Shown here: one piece after another, positions 12,249 through 24,100 of the stretch
How positions within the stretch are numbered: the stretch's first letter is position 1
Layout of the letters: each line of letters starts with the position of its first letter
Source: Impatiens glandulifera
Taxonomy: Eukaryota; Streptophyta; Magnoliopsida; Ericales; Balsaminaceae
Direction of reading: 5' to 3'
Length of the DNA: 64,000 bases
Assembly: GCF_907164915.1 (NCBI RefSeq)
Contig: NC_061862.1
Span: 127,543,641 to 127,607,640 of the forward strand
The notes under the pieces: model-generated
The model's database searches: none
The model's input: only the letters and a program-made list of their open reading frames with translations
Told to the model about the DNA's origin: nothing
Translations under genes and position numbers: made by a program

Positions 12249-13697
12249 ATGATGCAAAGTGAACCTCAAACGTTAAATGAGAAAATTACCTCGTTTGAAG
12301 GGCCTCAATTGAAAGAGGCAATTAATAGTGAGATAAAGTCTATCTTACAAAACCATACATGGTTAGTGGTGGATCTGCCTCCAGGAAATAAACCACTAGC
12401 TTGCAGATATATTTTCAAAAGAAAAATGAAAGATGATGGATTAATTGATTAATATAAGGCAAGACTAGTGATAAAAGGATATCACCAACTAGAAGGTCTT
12501 GATTATTTTGATACATATTCTCTGATTAAGAGAATGACTTCCATTCAATTGATTCTTGCGATTATTTCTTTGTGTAATCTAAAAGTTCATCAAATGGACG
12601 TAAAAACAACGTTATTAAATGGAGACTTGGAAAAAGAAATTTACATAGATCAACCTCAAGGGTACTCTGCTCAAGGAAAAGAAAATAAAGTTTATAAATT
12701 GGTTTAAGTCTTTGTATGGCTTAAAACAAACTCCATACAATGTCATATAAAATTTGATCATGTTATGATCTCAAGTGGATTTAAGATCAATGAATGTGAC
12801 ATATGTCTTTATATTAAAGACACAAAAAATGGTTACGTCATTTTATGTGTTTATGTAGATGATATACTTATCATTGGAAGTAATAATAAAATGGTTAAAT
12901 CCACTAAAGATATATTAAATTCAAAATTTCATATGAAAGATATGGGAATAAAAGTGATTAAAACATCAAAAGGGATAGTTCTAAATCAATCGCATTATGT
13001 CGATACAATTCTTGAAAAAATAAAAAAGGATGATTCTGCATTGTATAAGACTCTAATAGATACGAGTCAATATCTATCTAAAAATTATGGAGAGAGTGTT
13101 TCTCAATTAGAATATTCTCAAATAATTGGGAGTTTAATGTACATAATGAGTTGTACAAGACCATACATAGCCTATGCACTAAGCAAACTAAGTAGATACA
13201 CGAGTAATCTGGGTAATAAACATTGGAAAGCTATTGTACGATTACTTAGGTATTTGAGAAATACTCGTGCTTATGGTCTACACTACACGAGACATTCTAT
13301 TGTTATTGAAGGATACACTAATGCTAATTGGATTTCAGATATGAAAGACTCTAAGTCAATAAGTAGACATGTATTTACACTTGGAGGTGCAACTATATGT
13401 TGGAAATATTCTAAACAAACGGTTATTGCTAGATCCACGATGGAATCTGAATTTATAGCTCTTGACAAGTATGGTGAAGAAGCTGAATGGCTATGTCTAT
13501 TCTTAGAAGATATTCCAATGTGGTCTAAGTTCGTACCAATAATTTTTATTCATTGTGATAGTCAATCTACGATCGGACGAGTTAAGAGTCATATCTATAA
13601 TGGTAAGTCTAGACATATACGTCATAGACATAATACCATTAGACAATTATTTGAATTGATTATGTCAAATCAAAAGATAATATTATGGATCCGCTAA
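12249..13697 (+). pseudogene. copia reverse transcriptase and RNase H remnant
   Basis: RT begins with EAINSEIKSILQNHTW (about 12,318). It continues with KARLVIKGYHQLEGLDYFDT after a stop, then HQMDVKTTLLNGDLEKEIY (12,588 on), which keeps the first catalytic Asp. Another break precedes a 310-codon open frame (12,765-13,697) that starts inside RT, keeps the YVDD box (near 12,853) and runs through RNase H to a [13 protein letters not shown] end. In RNase H the usual SDADW motif is TNANW, so its acidic residues are lost. The long open frame shows only mild decay, but the protein lacks an N-terminus. Confidence 0.88.
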
Positions 13698-14245
13698 CCA
13701 AATGGTTAAATAGAGAGTTGGTGTTAAAGTCTTCACAAAGAATAAGACTTAAGCCTACAATATATTAGTATGAGGGGAAACCCAACCTAAGATGACTGGA
13801 GATCCCCAAAACATGGTACAATGGGACAACCAAATTGTACTAAACTTGGTAGATTGATATGGGTGAAAAATCCTACGATAAAATAGTATTTCGAGAAAGG
13901 ATAAGAACACATGCTTTTAATAATTCTTTTTGAAGAAAGTGATTACCTATGTGAGAGAGAAGTTGGGTCGCTTCGAAATAATTGCACGAATCGATTCTAG
14001 ACCCTCTCACTAAACTAGGCTAGTTTTCATGGTCAAAGCGAACACAATCATGAGAACTGATATGTATCAAGAATAATTTTATGTGAAAGTGTGTAATTGT
14101 TTACACAAAAGGTAGAATAGTTTCAAGGACATCGAGTTTACTAATCGGCTAGAAAAGTTATATATAAACTTTCATTAGGGAAGGTTCAAAGGGTTATACC
14201 TACCTATTCTATGTAGAATTCAACTGTTGTATTAATGGGGGGGAT

Positions 14246-15098
14246 TGTTGGAATTAAACTAATTCTATTAATTAAATGGAAATAATATTTGGGCAAATGA
14301 AATTCACACCAAATTTAAATGTGAATTAGTGGTGAAATTTAATCCAATGAAATTCACACCAAATTCAAATGTGAATTATTGGTGAAATTTAATCAAAATA
14401 AAATTCAAACCAAATTTAGATGTGAATTAAGATGAAATCAATCCACATGAAAATGATTTTGTTAATGATTACAATTAACATTAATACTTTGATGAGGTAA
14501 TTAACAAATATTGTTAATTGCTATTATAACTACAAAATACTTATTGATGAATGTAACTTGCAAGGATATTGAAAAGGCAAACAATGATAACTATTAGATG
14601 GATGGATAATGAATTAGTGGTCGTTGAATTAAAAGACTTGATTAATGGGTTTAAGTTTTAATTTTAACTATATACATCCCTTCACTTTGTATTTATTTCT
14701 ACAAATCATCTTACCATTTCTTACTCTAGATTTCCAAAGTTTTCTTATTTATTGTGAATGTTCTTTGTGAGCGTTCTTCGAGTTCTTGATTGGATTAGTT
14801 CTCTTGAAACCTGGTGATTGTGATTTAGGTAATTTGTCTAGTTTGTCGTTGTAGTGGATTTTTTGTGCCAAACCATTGTAGGTTCCATTTTATCCTGGGA
14901 AGCAGCCACCGATGAAACACTCCAGCACAAACTAGAGATGGTGAAATCTATTTTACAAGAACTGTGATTTCACATGCCCCTGAGCAAACGAAAAACCTTT
15001 CTTCATTTCATTAAATAATCTATTGTATTTTTTATATTATCATTGTGTTGTATTCAACAATATTTACGTGTAATTGTTACGAGATAAGATTACTAACA
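14246..15098 (+). repeat. 3' LTR of the copia element
   Basis: It starts TGTTGGAATTAAACTAATTC immediately after the purine tract and ends ACTAACA. It is longer than the 5' LTR, mainly because an 'aaattcacaccaaattcaaatgtgaatta' block is present in more copies near 14,300-14,420. Confidence 0.85.
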
Positions 15099-17026
15099 TC
15101 ATCCTAAATCAGAAAACTCCAAATTTGAGTTTTGAAAATTTTCAAAGTCAGGATTTTTATTCATGAGTTATTGCTCAAGAACACCAACCCAGAAAGCTTC
15201 CGAACATGTTTCTAATGATGTTGGGAACATAATTGGACCAGTTCCAATCCATCTCGATCATGTTTAATCAAAAACTGTTTTTTTTATAAAATATAAAAAT
15301 TTCAGTTCTTGAATTGGTCAAAATGAACAGTTAGTGTTCATGTTTTGTTTCCATTCAATCATATGAAGCATAAAGAAGCTATTAACAAGCTCCTTATGCT
15401 TCATCAAAGCCTAAAATAAGAAACCTATTTTTGGTGACAAAACTATTTTGATTGAATGGGACCTCATCCCAATTGAATGACACATTGGGATGATGTTCAA
15501 AATGATCTAGGCCTCAAACGATGTCACAAACATGTAATTTGGTGTTCTTGATGACTGAGAAATCCAGCCCAGGTTTAACTAGAACCATGGAGAGTTACCC
15601 TGAGGCTAACCTATGACCAAGGATCCCCGCACTCGATCGAGGACTTCACCACTCTAACTGAGGTTTCCCGCACCCAACCAAAGGAATTTAATACCTCGAC
15701 CAAGGACATCAGCACTCAACCAAGAATCCCCGAACCTCGATTGAGGACTTCATCACTACGACCGAGGATTCCCACACCCGACCGAGGGAATTTTGTACCC
15801 CGACCGAGGACTTCAACACCCCAATCGTGGATCCCCGCACACAGAACGAGGGAATTTAACATCCTAACTAAGGAACGTCCGCATCCCAATCGATGGACTT
15901 CAACACCTCGACCGAGGATTCCGAGAATCCATGATCTCGACCAAGGGGATTTTGAGCCAGGACTAAGGGATTTATCCCCGAACGATGAAAATCTCACCTA
16001 GGACCGAGAGGACCGTTCCATGGTTATTTTTGGTTCCACTTTTTAATTTTCAAAATTATTTTTATAATTTTGGAAACCCAAATCATTTTTTTAAATCTGA
16101 AAAATAAAAAATGATTTCAAAATATTTTTAGAATATATTCATAAGGAATTTTTTTGAAAATCATAAAGAATATTTAGATAAGGGCTTGTTTGAGATTTAT
16201 TTTTAAACCCTAATGTTTTCAAAGATTATATTCTTCAGGTGTATTTCTCTTCAATCATCGTCATCAACTACAAGTACAAGTATTTAAATATTGTTGTTAC
16301 AATTTTAAATACACGAAAATATGTGAATGTCTAGGACCAGAAGAATAACCGGTTAAAATAAAAAGGTATACAACCAATTTTCCAAAAGCCAAGATTTTAT
16401 AAAGTAGACCGTTTTCTAATGGGTATGAAGGATATAGCGCGAAAGCCCTTTCCCGAGTATTATTAAACTACGAACCAAAAAGAAACTCTAGTTAAAAATA
16501 TGTTTGTATATGTATTCCTTTTTATTTATTTTAAACTAAAAATCAATTAACGACTCTTTATCAAATAAATAATATTTTAAATTAATTATTTTAAATTAAT
16601 TTACGTAAAGATTTATTTAATCAAATTTTTATTTAATAATTTAAATCAAAAAGATTATTTAAAATTTATAAAAAAAAATTAATTATTAAAATTAATTAAT
16701 TTCAAAAAGTCAGAACCTATTTTTATAAGTATTTTAAAATAATATTTTATTTAAAATATTTCTAACACACAAACCCATGTTGAAAATTTTCGAACCTCGA
16801 GGTTTTACCGGGACAAGGGTTTTTTGGAGTTACATTTATATATTTCGTTAATTTTTTTAATTAAATTAGTGTGATTAATTATAGTAGTTAGATTAATGAT
16901 TTTAGGAATAAAATTATATAGGTGAAGTGTTTGAATAAAGTTGCTAATTAATTTAGGATAATTAATCAACATTATAAAATTATTGGGTTTTGATAATTTA
17001 GTTTAAATGATCAAAAAGGGAGAAAT
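15099..17026 (+). mobile_element. probable Tat-type gypsy LTR or leader, partial
   Basis: It lies between two copia elements and has no coding capacity. The segment 'ggatatagcgcgaaagccctttcccgagtattattaaactacgaacc' near 16,430-16,475 resembles a phrase I associate with Tat/Ogre LTRs; that is memory, not a search. A 22 bp minisatellite fills 15,616-15,995. The last 40 bases contain a purine tract (caaaaagggagaaa) touching the next LTR, so the final 200 bases may belong to a Sirevirus tail instead. Confidence 0.4.
15616..15995. repeat. 22 bp GC-rich minisatellite
   Basis: About 17 units of 20-24 bp share the skeleton '(g/a)accgagga'. Three variant types recur in the same order through the best part of the array: one ending ttcaacacc, one ccccgcac, one atttaatacc. 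This gives a higher-order unit of about 66 bp. Open frames on both strands here are composition artefacts. Confidence 0.8.
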
Positions 17027-18703
17027 TGTTAAATTAAAATCTTTGTTTAATTATAAGTTTATCAATAAGACTGAGTTGTGTTATTGATTATATGTAAGAT
17101 TAGAGTGAAGAAAACTGAAATCGGAAAGCTGCCCGGTAGTTGATCAAATTCGGTATTGGAACAACTTCGGTATCCTGAAGATGCGCATTCGATTTTAAGT
17201 TCGGTTTCATCTCTCAAGATGCACGTTCGTTTTTTCTATCCGGTAGTTGATCAAATTCGGTATTTGATTAACTTCAGTATTTTATATGAAGCGCATTCGG
17301 TTTTATATTAAGTTCGGTATTATGCAGATGCACGTCCGGTATTTTTATCGGCTCGGCTTCTCTTAAGCGAGTCCGGTATTATATCAAGATCAATTTTATA
17401 TCGAGATCGGTTTTATATCGAGGTCGGTATTTTGCCGAGATCGGTTTTGGAAAGGCGCTTCCGGTTTTATATCGAGTCTAGTATTTTGAAAAAGCGCGCT
17501 CAGTTTTTTATCAGGTAGTTGATCGAATTTGGTATTTGATCAACTTTGGTATTTATAGAAGCGCTTTCGGTTTTATATGCTTTCGGTATTTTAGAAGCGT
17601 GTCTGGTATTATTTTAACTTTGGTTTTATTCAAGGCCTTCCGGTATTTTACCAGTTCGGTACTATATTAGGTCTTCTAGTATTTTACTAGTTCGGTATTA
17701 TATCAAGCTTTATGGTATTTTACCATTTCAGTATTATATCAGGCCTTCCGATATTTTACAAGTTCGGTATTATATCAGGGCACTTTCGGTATTTACAGGA
17801 GTTCGGATTTATGAAGCGTTTTCAGTACTTGATCAAATTCGGTATTTGAGCAAGCATCCTGTATTGGCAGTCTATCACCGTAGCTGAGTTAATCGTATAG
17901 AAGACTGTCACGTGCCAACTATTTCAAATCCCATGTGATGCACGTTCCAGTACACTACGATCTCATTAATGAATATTTAGCGCACTACCTTCATCCAGTA
18001 CATCCACGATCAAAAGCATATTCTCTGATGTACTACCCTAGTCCCCAACCAACCGAAATAGGACAAGTGTCCTCTAAAGCAAATTTGTCTATTGAGCTGT
18101 TATTTATTTAAGAAGAAGTTGGAGGACAATTTGCAACCCTTGTTCTATTATTGCTTTCACGAGTCACAAGCTTTCTTGAATCAATCTCTCAAGATCTTAA
18201 GCTCTCAAGTTTTAAGGGTTTACAAGTTTGCTAGCTTGTTAAAGTTGTATTACATACTGTTCATTCTGTGTGAGTTTTCAGTATTGTAAATTGACAGAAT
18301 CAGTTTCTGTTCAATAGAGTGTTATGTGCTAGGAGTTCGGAAACAGGTAGTATCTAAGTATTGGTTGTCCGACTAAGTTTGTGTACGCGTTGTAATCAAA
18401 CTAAATATTCTAGTTAATATCCTTCTCAAGGTTGAAAAGAATGGGTGATGTAAGAGAGTTTACTCCGAACATCCATAAATATCTTTGTGTCTTGTGTTCT
18501 TTACATTCAACATTTTCCTACTCCTTTTTTTGACACTTCAAGTCTAAACAAACAGTTCTGCACTTGACTTTGTTCAAGAGTTTGTGAAGACTTGCGAAGA
18601 ATAGAAACATATATTAACTTCTAACAGAGTTAATATCAAACGAAGGTTTTCGCCCTTAACAGTACTTGGTCAACCTCTACTATTGTTGACTCCTTTTCTA
18701 ACA
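17027..18703 (+). repeat. 5' LTR of the Sirevirus, with CGGTATTTT repeats
   Basis: It begins TGTTAAATTAAAATC and ends TTCTAACA two bases before the primer binding site. At 17,100-17,860 it is packed with short blocks such as ttcggtattttatc and tcggttttatatcgag. A TATA-like 'ttatttatttaagaagaag' is near 18,101. The second half matches the solo LTR at 5683-7484 in reverse. Confidence 0.85.
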
Positions 18704-18705
18704 AG

Positions 18706-18717
18706 TGGTATTAGAAC
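18706..18717 (+). promoter_or_regulatory. primer binding site, initiator-Met type
   Basis: TGGTATTAGAAC differs at two positions from the TGGTATCAGAGC that pairs with the 3' end of plant initiator tRNA-Met. It sits two bases after the LTR, where a copia primer binding site belongs. Confidence 0.75.
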
Positions 18718-18751
18718 GAGGGTTTCTATTCTCAAACAATCAAATATTATC

Positions 18752-19700
18752 ATGTCTTTCACCAACAAGCCCCCCATATTCCGTATTGAAGAGTATGTTG
18801 ATTGGAAAATCTGTATGCAGGTGCATTTGGCATCCCAAGATGATGATATGTGGTATGTTATCACTGATGGCCCAATAAAGATTGAAAAGCCAAGATGCGA
18901 GTGGACAACTGAAGATAAACAAAATAACAACCTTGATAACTTGGCCAAGAACTCTCTATATAAAACTCTTGACAAGAACATGTTTGTAAAGATCAGAACA
19001 TGGTCCACTGCCAAGGAGATATGGGAGAAGATTATCCAACTTTGTGAGGGCAACAAACAAATAAGAAAGAATAAGTTCATGGTTGCTACTCAAAAGTTCG
19101 ACAGCATCAAAATGCGCTTAGGGGAGTCGATGAACGAGTTTGACGAACGCTTCACCAGTATTGTCATTGAACTTTCCACTATGGGAAAGGTCTATAACAA
19201 AAAATAAATCATCGTCAAGGCGTTGAAGGCTCTTCCTAGTGCTTGGGACATTAAGACGATGGTGATGAGGGAGTTCAGAAACTTCCACAAGATGGAGTTG
19301 CACGACATGTTTGCCGATCTGAAATCAATGAGTTCGAGATAAACTCAAGAAATGAAAACGAGCCCTCATCCTCGACCGTGACTCAGGTGTTGGTGTCCTC
19401 TGTGGAGAAAACATTTCCCTTACCCATCAAGTCAACTGAGAATTTCAGCAAAGATGCAATGGCTTTACTTGTCAAGAAGTTTGACAAATTCATGATTAAG
19501 AATCAATCAAATCATACTTTTAACAACAATAACAACTCTAATGATCACAAGGATAACGTTCATTATTTTAACTGTGATATTTTAGGTCACTACAAGTTGG
19601 AATGTTGGAAGCCAAAGAGATATGATAAGAAGCCAATTGATCAGAAGCATAAGAAGGATCAGAAAGCAATGTTGGCAGAGGAAAGCAGAAGCAAGTGAAC
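18752..19700 (+). pseudogene. Sirevirus gag remnant
   Basis: The ATG at 18,752 (MSFTNKPPIFRIEEYVDWK) suits a copia capsid start shortly after the primer site. The frame is open for 152 codons, to 19,207. It covers most of the UBN2 region, including KEIWEKIIQLCEGNKQIRKN and LGESMNEFDERF. After a stop it goes on in frame to about 19,340, then shifts. The 19,378-19,698 segment holds the zinc knuckle HYFNCDILGHYKLEC, in which the first Cys of CCHC is Tyr. No complete Gag is possible. Confidence 0.85.
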
Positions 19701-20508
19701 CTGAAGTGATTCGGACTCCAGTTCCTCAAGTGATAGTGATGATGAAGAAGTCAAGTGCTTCATGGCCAATGATGAAAAGGTATTTGACTTTGTCTCTAAA
19801 GACTTCACTTAAGACGACTTGATTACTGCAGAGTACAAGAAATTGTCTAATCTTGTTTCAACTTAACCAGAAAACATAACCGGTAAAACAAATGAACTAT
19901 CCTCTGAGAATGGGAAACTCAAGGAGACAGTTCAAATGTTGACCAAAGAAAATGAGAGATCCAACTATATGATTGTTGCATGGACAAAGTTTGGGGATGC
20001 AATCAATTAGATGACGACTCAATTGAGGCCTGTCAAATGCAAATTTGGTCTACAAATTTGGTCCCATATAAGTCATGCAAGAAGTTGAATCCCAAGAAAG
20101 GAAAACTTCTTTCTATAAGTTTTGTCAAGGGTACCTCAACTGACAATCAAAAGAATCACGATGTAGACGAGTCAGTAACTAAAAAGGAACTAAAATATAT
20201 TGATCCAACTGATAAGTCAAGGTGGCTTAATCCTGAGAGAAGGAAAGCCAGCTGGTCAGCTGGACGTACACTTGACAGACGACCAAGAGGTCCTAACCAA
20301 AGTTCATCATAAAAAAATTATGACTCATCGAAAGGCAGATAAAGAGATGTCAAGCCTAATGAAAGTAAAATTATTAAGACTAACACTGGGAGATCCATCA
20401 AAGTAACACAAGTATGGATCCCTTAATGACTGGTCAACCGTATACCCAATTAAATGTGGGTACCAAAGGTTTAAATAGTTTTATTCACAGGTTAAACATG
20501 TCAGCTGT

Positions 20509-21500
20509 ATGGAGGATTTAGAGTGGTACTTGGATAGTGGATGCTCAATGCATATGACTGGAAATAGAAAACTTCTAACCAATGTTGTAAAGGAATCTGG
20601 ATCAAGAATCACATTTGGTGACAACTCCAAGGGTAAGACCGTCGGAAAGGGTAAGATTGTCTGTGGTAACCTTACCATAAACAACATTCTACTTGTTGAA
20701 AATCTGTGCTACAACCTTCTTAGTATAAGTCAAATGTGTGATATAGGATATCATGTTGAATTTCATAAGCAAGCTTGTATAGTCAAGGATCAACAGGGAA
20801 GTACTTTGTTGACAAGGCATAGGACAGGTAATGTTTATAAGGTCAACTGAAAAACAAATCATCTAATCCTATTTGAATGATAGCTAAAAATGATCAAAAT
20901 TGGCTTTGGCATGAGAGACTTAACCACCAAAATTTTAAGACTATTAACTCTATCTGTTCTAAAGAATTAGTTGTAGGAATTCATAAGCTAAAGTTTTCTA
21001 AAGATAAAGTTTGTTCTGTTTGCCAGATGGACAAACAAATCAAATCAACTTTTAAAAGTAAATCTAACATTCAATTTGAAAGATATTTAAAACTCTTGTA
21101 TATGGACCTTTTCGATCCAATTAAGGTGACGAGCTTAGGAGGCATGAGATATACCTTAGTAATTATTGATGACTACTCTAGATTTACTTGGGTTATTTTC
21201 TTACCTTCTAAATATTAAGCTACTCCTAATTTGATTAAAATGCTTAAGAGAGTGCAAAATGAAAAATCGGTAAACATAATTAAAATTAAAAGTGTTAGGG
21301 GCTCTGAGTTCACTAACAGGACTCTGTCTTCTTACCTTGAGAGTCTGGTATTAGATACAAGTTGTCTAGTGCCAAAACTCTACAGAAAAACGGCTTGGCT
21401 GAAATGAGAAACAAAACCCTTAAGGAAGCGGCTAGATCAATGACTCTGGCATGGCTCAAAAGCTTTGGGCAAAGGCTATAAACACAGCATGTCATACTCA
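20509..21500 (+). pseudogene. Sirevirus protease and integrase remnant
   Basis: The protease frame (20,509-20,850) keeps the active site as EWYLDSGCSMHMTGN near 20,521. After a short break the integrase starts with WLWHERLNHQNFKTI (20,892 on) and CSVCQMDKQIKS, an intact HHCC domain. The core follows with YMDLFDPIKV and VIIDDYSRFTWV, so the first Asp is present. A stop falls at 21,216. The rest, through RGSEFTN to the glutamate region, is spread over frames to about 21,500, and a C-terminal part continues to 21,876. Confidence 0.82.
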
Positions 21501-22169
21501 AAATCGGTCAATGATTAATAAAAGATTTAACAAGACACCTTATGAGATTTACCATAGAAAAACTCCTAATATTCGATACTTTAGGATCTTTGGCTGTAAG
21601 TGTTACATTCATAATAATGCCAAGAATTATTTGACCACTTTTGATGCCAAATTCGATGTTGGTATTATGTTAGGATATTCATCAGTCAGTAAAGCTTATA
21701 TAGTGTATAATAAGACAACTTTAACTGTTGAGGAATCACCCCATGTTGTGTTTAATGAGTCTATCGAAAGTAATATCTCTATATTTATTGATTTGTCTAA
21801 CAGAATAGAGGATGTCACTCTCCAATTTGATAGCGAAGATGAATTCCAAGTCAACCGAAACATTGCTTCTGACTAGATGGCTAAAAATGTTGAAGATCAA
21901 CAAGACTAGACTACATCCCAGTAGGCGGCTGAATGTTAGGATAATGCTGACCGGTTGGTCAGATCTTGATCAGCCAATCGGTCGGTTAAACCTTGATCAA
22001 ATAACTGGTCTGTCAGAAAATATTTTGGGACCAAACTTCAAATGGAACATAAATCATCCTCCTGAACTTATAATAGATAACTCCTTTGCACCTCTTAGGA
22101 CCAGACATCAGTTGTTAGATGATTATGTGAACTCTTCTTTCATCTCACAGATTGAACCTAATGAGGTTG

Positions 22170-23410
22170 ACTAAGCATTGCTTGATCTAGATTGGATTCT
22201 TGCAATGCAAGAGGAGTTAAACCAGTTCGAAAGAAACAAAGTATGGTATTTGGTTCCAAGACCAACTAATCAATCTATCATTGGAACCAGATAGAACTTT
22301 CGCAACAATCTTAATGAAGATAGTTTGGTTACGAGAAATAAGGCTCAATTAGTGGCCCAAGGCTATAGATAGGAAGAAGGCATTGACTTCGAGGAGTCTT
22401 TCGCTCCTGTCTCCATACTTGAGGCCATTCGAATCTTTCTAGCATTTGCTACTTTTAAAAACTTCAAGATTTTTCAAATGGACGTTAAGAGTGCCTTCCT
22501 TAACGGAATAATTAATGAGGAGGTCTATGTTGAGCAGCCTCCCGGTTTTAAAAATCCCACCTTGATGAACCATGTTTTTAGACTAGATAAAGCATTATAT
22601 AGTCTTAAACAGACTCCTAGAACCTAGTATGATACTCCTATAAAATTCCTATTTGATTATGACTTCATCATAGGTTCGGTTGATAAAAAATTATTTAAAT
22701 TTGTCAAAGATTCTTATATTTTACTTGTGCAAATATATGTTGATGACATTATTTTTGGGTCAACAAACCCCAAGTTATGTGATAAGTTTTCTAAGATGAT
22801 GACAGAAAAATTTGAAATGAGCATGACGGGGGAGTTAAGCTTCTTCTTGGGCCTTCAATTTTGTCAACTTGAAGGAAGCACCTACATCAACCAGGAGAAG
22901 TATACAAAGGAGTTGCTGAAGAAGTTTGGCATGGAGAATTTCTCTACTGCCTCAACACCCATGAGCCCATCGATCAAGTTTGATAAAAATGAAGATGGTC
23001 AAAGCATTGACATCACTGCATATCATGGGATCATTGTCTCTCTGTTCTATCTAACAGTAAGAAGGCCAAATATCCTCTTCATTGTTGGTGTTTGTGAGAG
23101 ATTTCAAGCTAATCCTAAACAATCACATTATGTAGCTGCTAAAAGAATTTTGAAATATCTTAAGGGTACTCAAAATGTGGGACTGTGGTATCCGAATGAT
23201 TCCAGTTTCAATTTGATTAGCTACTTTGATGTAGACTATGAAGGTTATAAGGTGGACAAAAAAAGCACTAGTGGAACATGTCAATTCCTTTGTGATATTA
23301 TTATCTCCTGGTATATCAAGAAGCAGACTTCCATAGAAACCTCAACGGCTGAAGCGGAGTATCTAGAAGCTGGGAGTTGTTGTGCTCAGTTGTTGTGGAT
23401 TCAACAATAA
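22170..23410 (+). pseudogene. Sirevirus reverse transcriptase and RNase H remnant
   Basis: RT starts at WILAMQEELNQFERNKVWYLV (about 22,190). It continues through [20 protein letters not shown] and [12 protein letters not shown], then [16 protein letters not shown]. Four in-frame stops occur before 22,727; none falls in the last 227 codons (22,727-23,410). This last stretch includes IYVDDIIFGSTN, the thumb, and RNase H up to STAEAEYLEAGSCCAQLLW. The RNase H SDADY motif reads FDVDYEG, so part of the acidic set remains. Confidence 0.88.
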
Positions 23411-24100
23411 TTGAAGGACTTCGGTAATCTAATCCAATCAAACATAAATCATACCTAATCTAACCTAAATCAACTAACCTAATTCATATATTCATCTAAT
23501 TCAACATAATTCTAACATAAAACTAATTAATATAATTATAACCTAATAAAAAAACCTAAAAAACTAACCTTGGAGGCGGTTGAAGGTGGAGGAGCGACGG
23601 CGAGACGGCTGCAGGCGGAGGCTGAGGCGCGGCAACCGTGTCTTTAATCAGCGGAGGTGGAGGCGCGGCAACGGTGTCTTCAATCAGAAGAGGCGGCGGC
23701 GCGGCGATCTGGATCTTCAATAGATGGAGGCGCGGTGCGGCATCGTCTTGAAGGTGGCGGTTTGTTGAAGGCGGATGCGTGGTTGTCTTGAATCGGCGTC
23801 GTCTAGAAGGCGGCAACTTCTTGAAGACGGAGTCTTGAAGGCGGAGGTGTGGTCGGGGAGGAAGAGAAGAGAGAAAGCGGGCGGAAATAATCGGGGAAGA
23901 AAGATAGGTTTTTTTAATTAAATAGGTTAATTCCGCGGTTTTGATATTACTTAATTCCGGGAGTTTTCATATAACTCTCGGTTTTAGATAAATTTTAAAT
24001 TGTTAAAACCGAGAGATATACAAAAATCTCTTAATTTTAGATTAATTTAAAATAGATAAAACTAAGAGATTTGTGTATATCTCTCGGTTTTGATGGTTAT

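Larger units (their letters stand above)
9189..15098 (+). mobile_element. Ty1/copia LTR retrotransposon, complete but decayed
   Basis: This is a 5.9 kb element with two related LTRs (9189-9947 and 14,246-15,098). Between them lie gag, protease, integrase, reverse transcriptase and RNase H in copia order, all on the plus strand. A purine-rich tract (taatgggggggat, 14,233-14,245) abuts the 3' LTR. No clear primer binding site follows the 5' LTR. Flanking bases (TATAT before, TCATC after) do not form a target duplication. Many stops and frameshifts interrupt every domain, and the LTRs differ substantially, so this is an old copy. Confidence 0.9.
17027..23424 (+). mobile_element. Sirevirus (Ty1/copia), 3'-truncated
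   Basis: The order is 5' LTR, an initiator-Met-type primer binding site, gag, protease, integrase, reverse transcriptase and RNase H. The RT/RNase H phrases [44 protein letters not shown] and KSTSGTCQFL are those of the Sirevirus lineage. The match stops just after 'LLWIQQ-stop-LKDFG' at about 23,424, where unrelated sequence begins. The 3' end, any envelope-like frame and the 3' LTR are absent. Multiple stops make it non-functional. Confidence 0.88.

Noticed and set aside
15716..16001. Overlapping open frames on both strands with Pro/Arg/Gly-rich products
   Set aside because: They come from the GC-rich 22 bp minisatellite; neither has domain-like content or a conserved start.
23556..23816. 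Pro/Ala-rich open frame on the minus strand
   Set aside because: GC-rich low-complexity patch in a CACTA-like element, without domain similarity or splice context.
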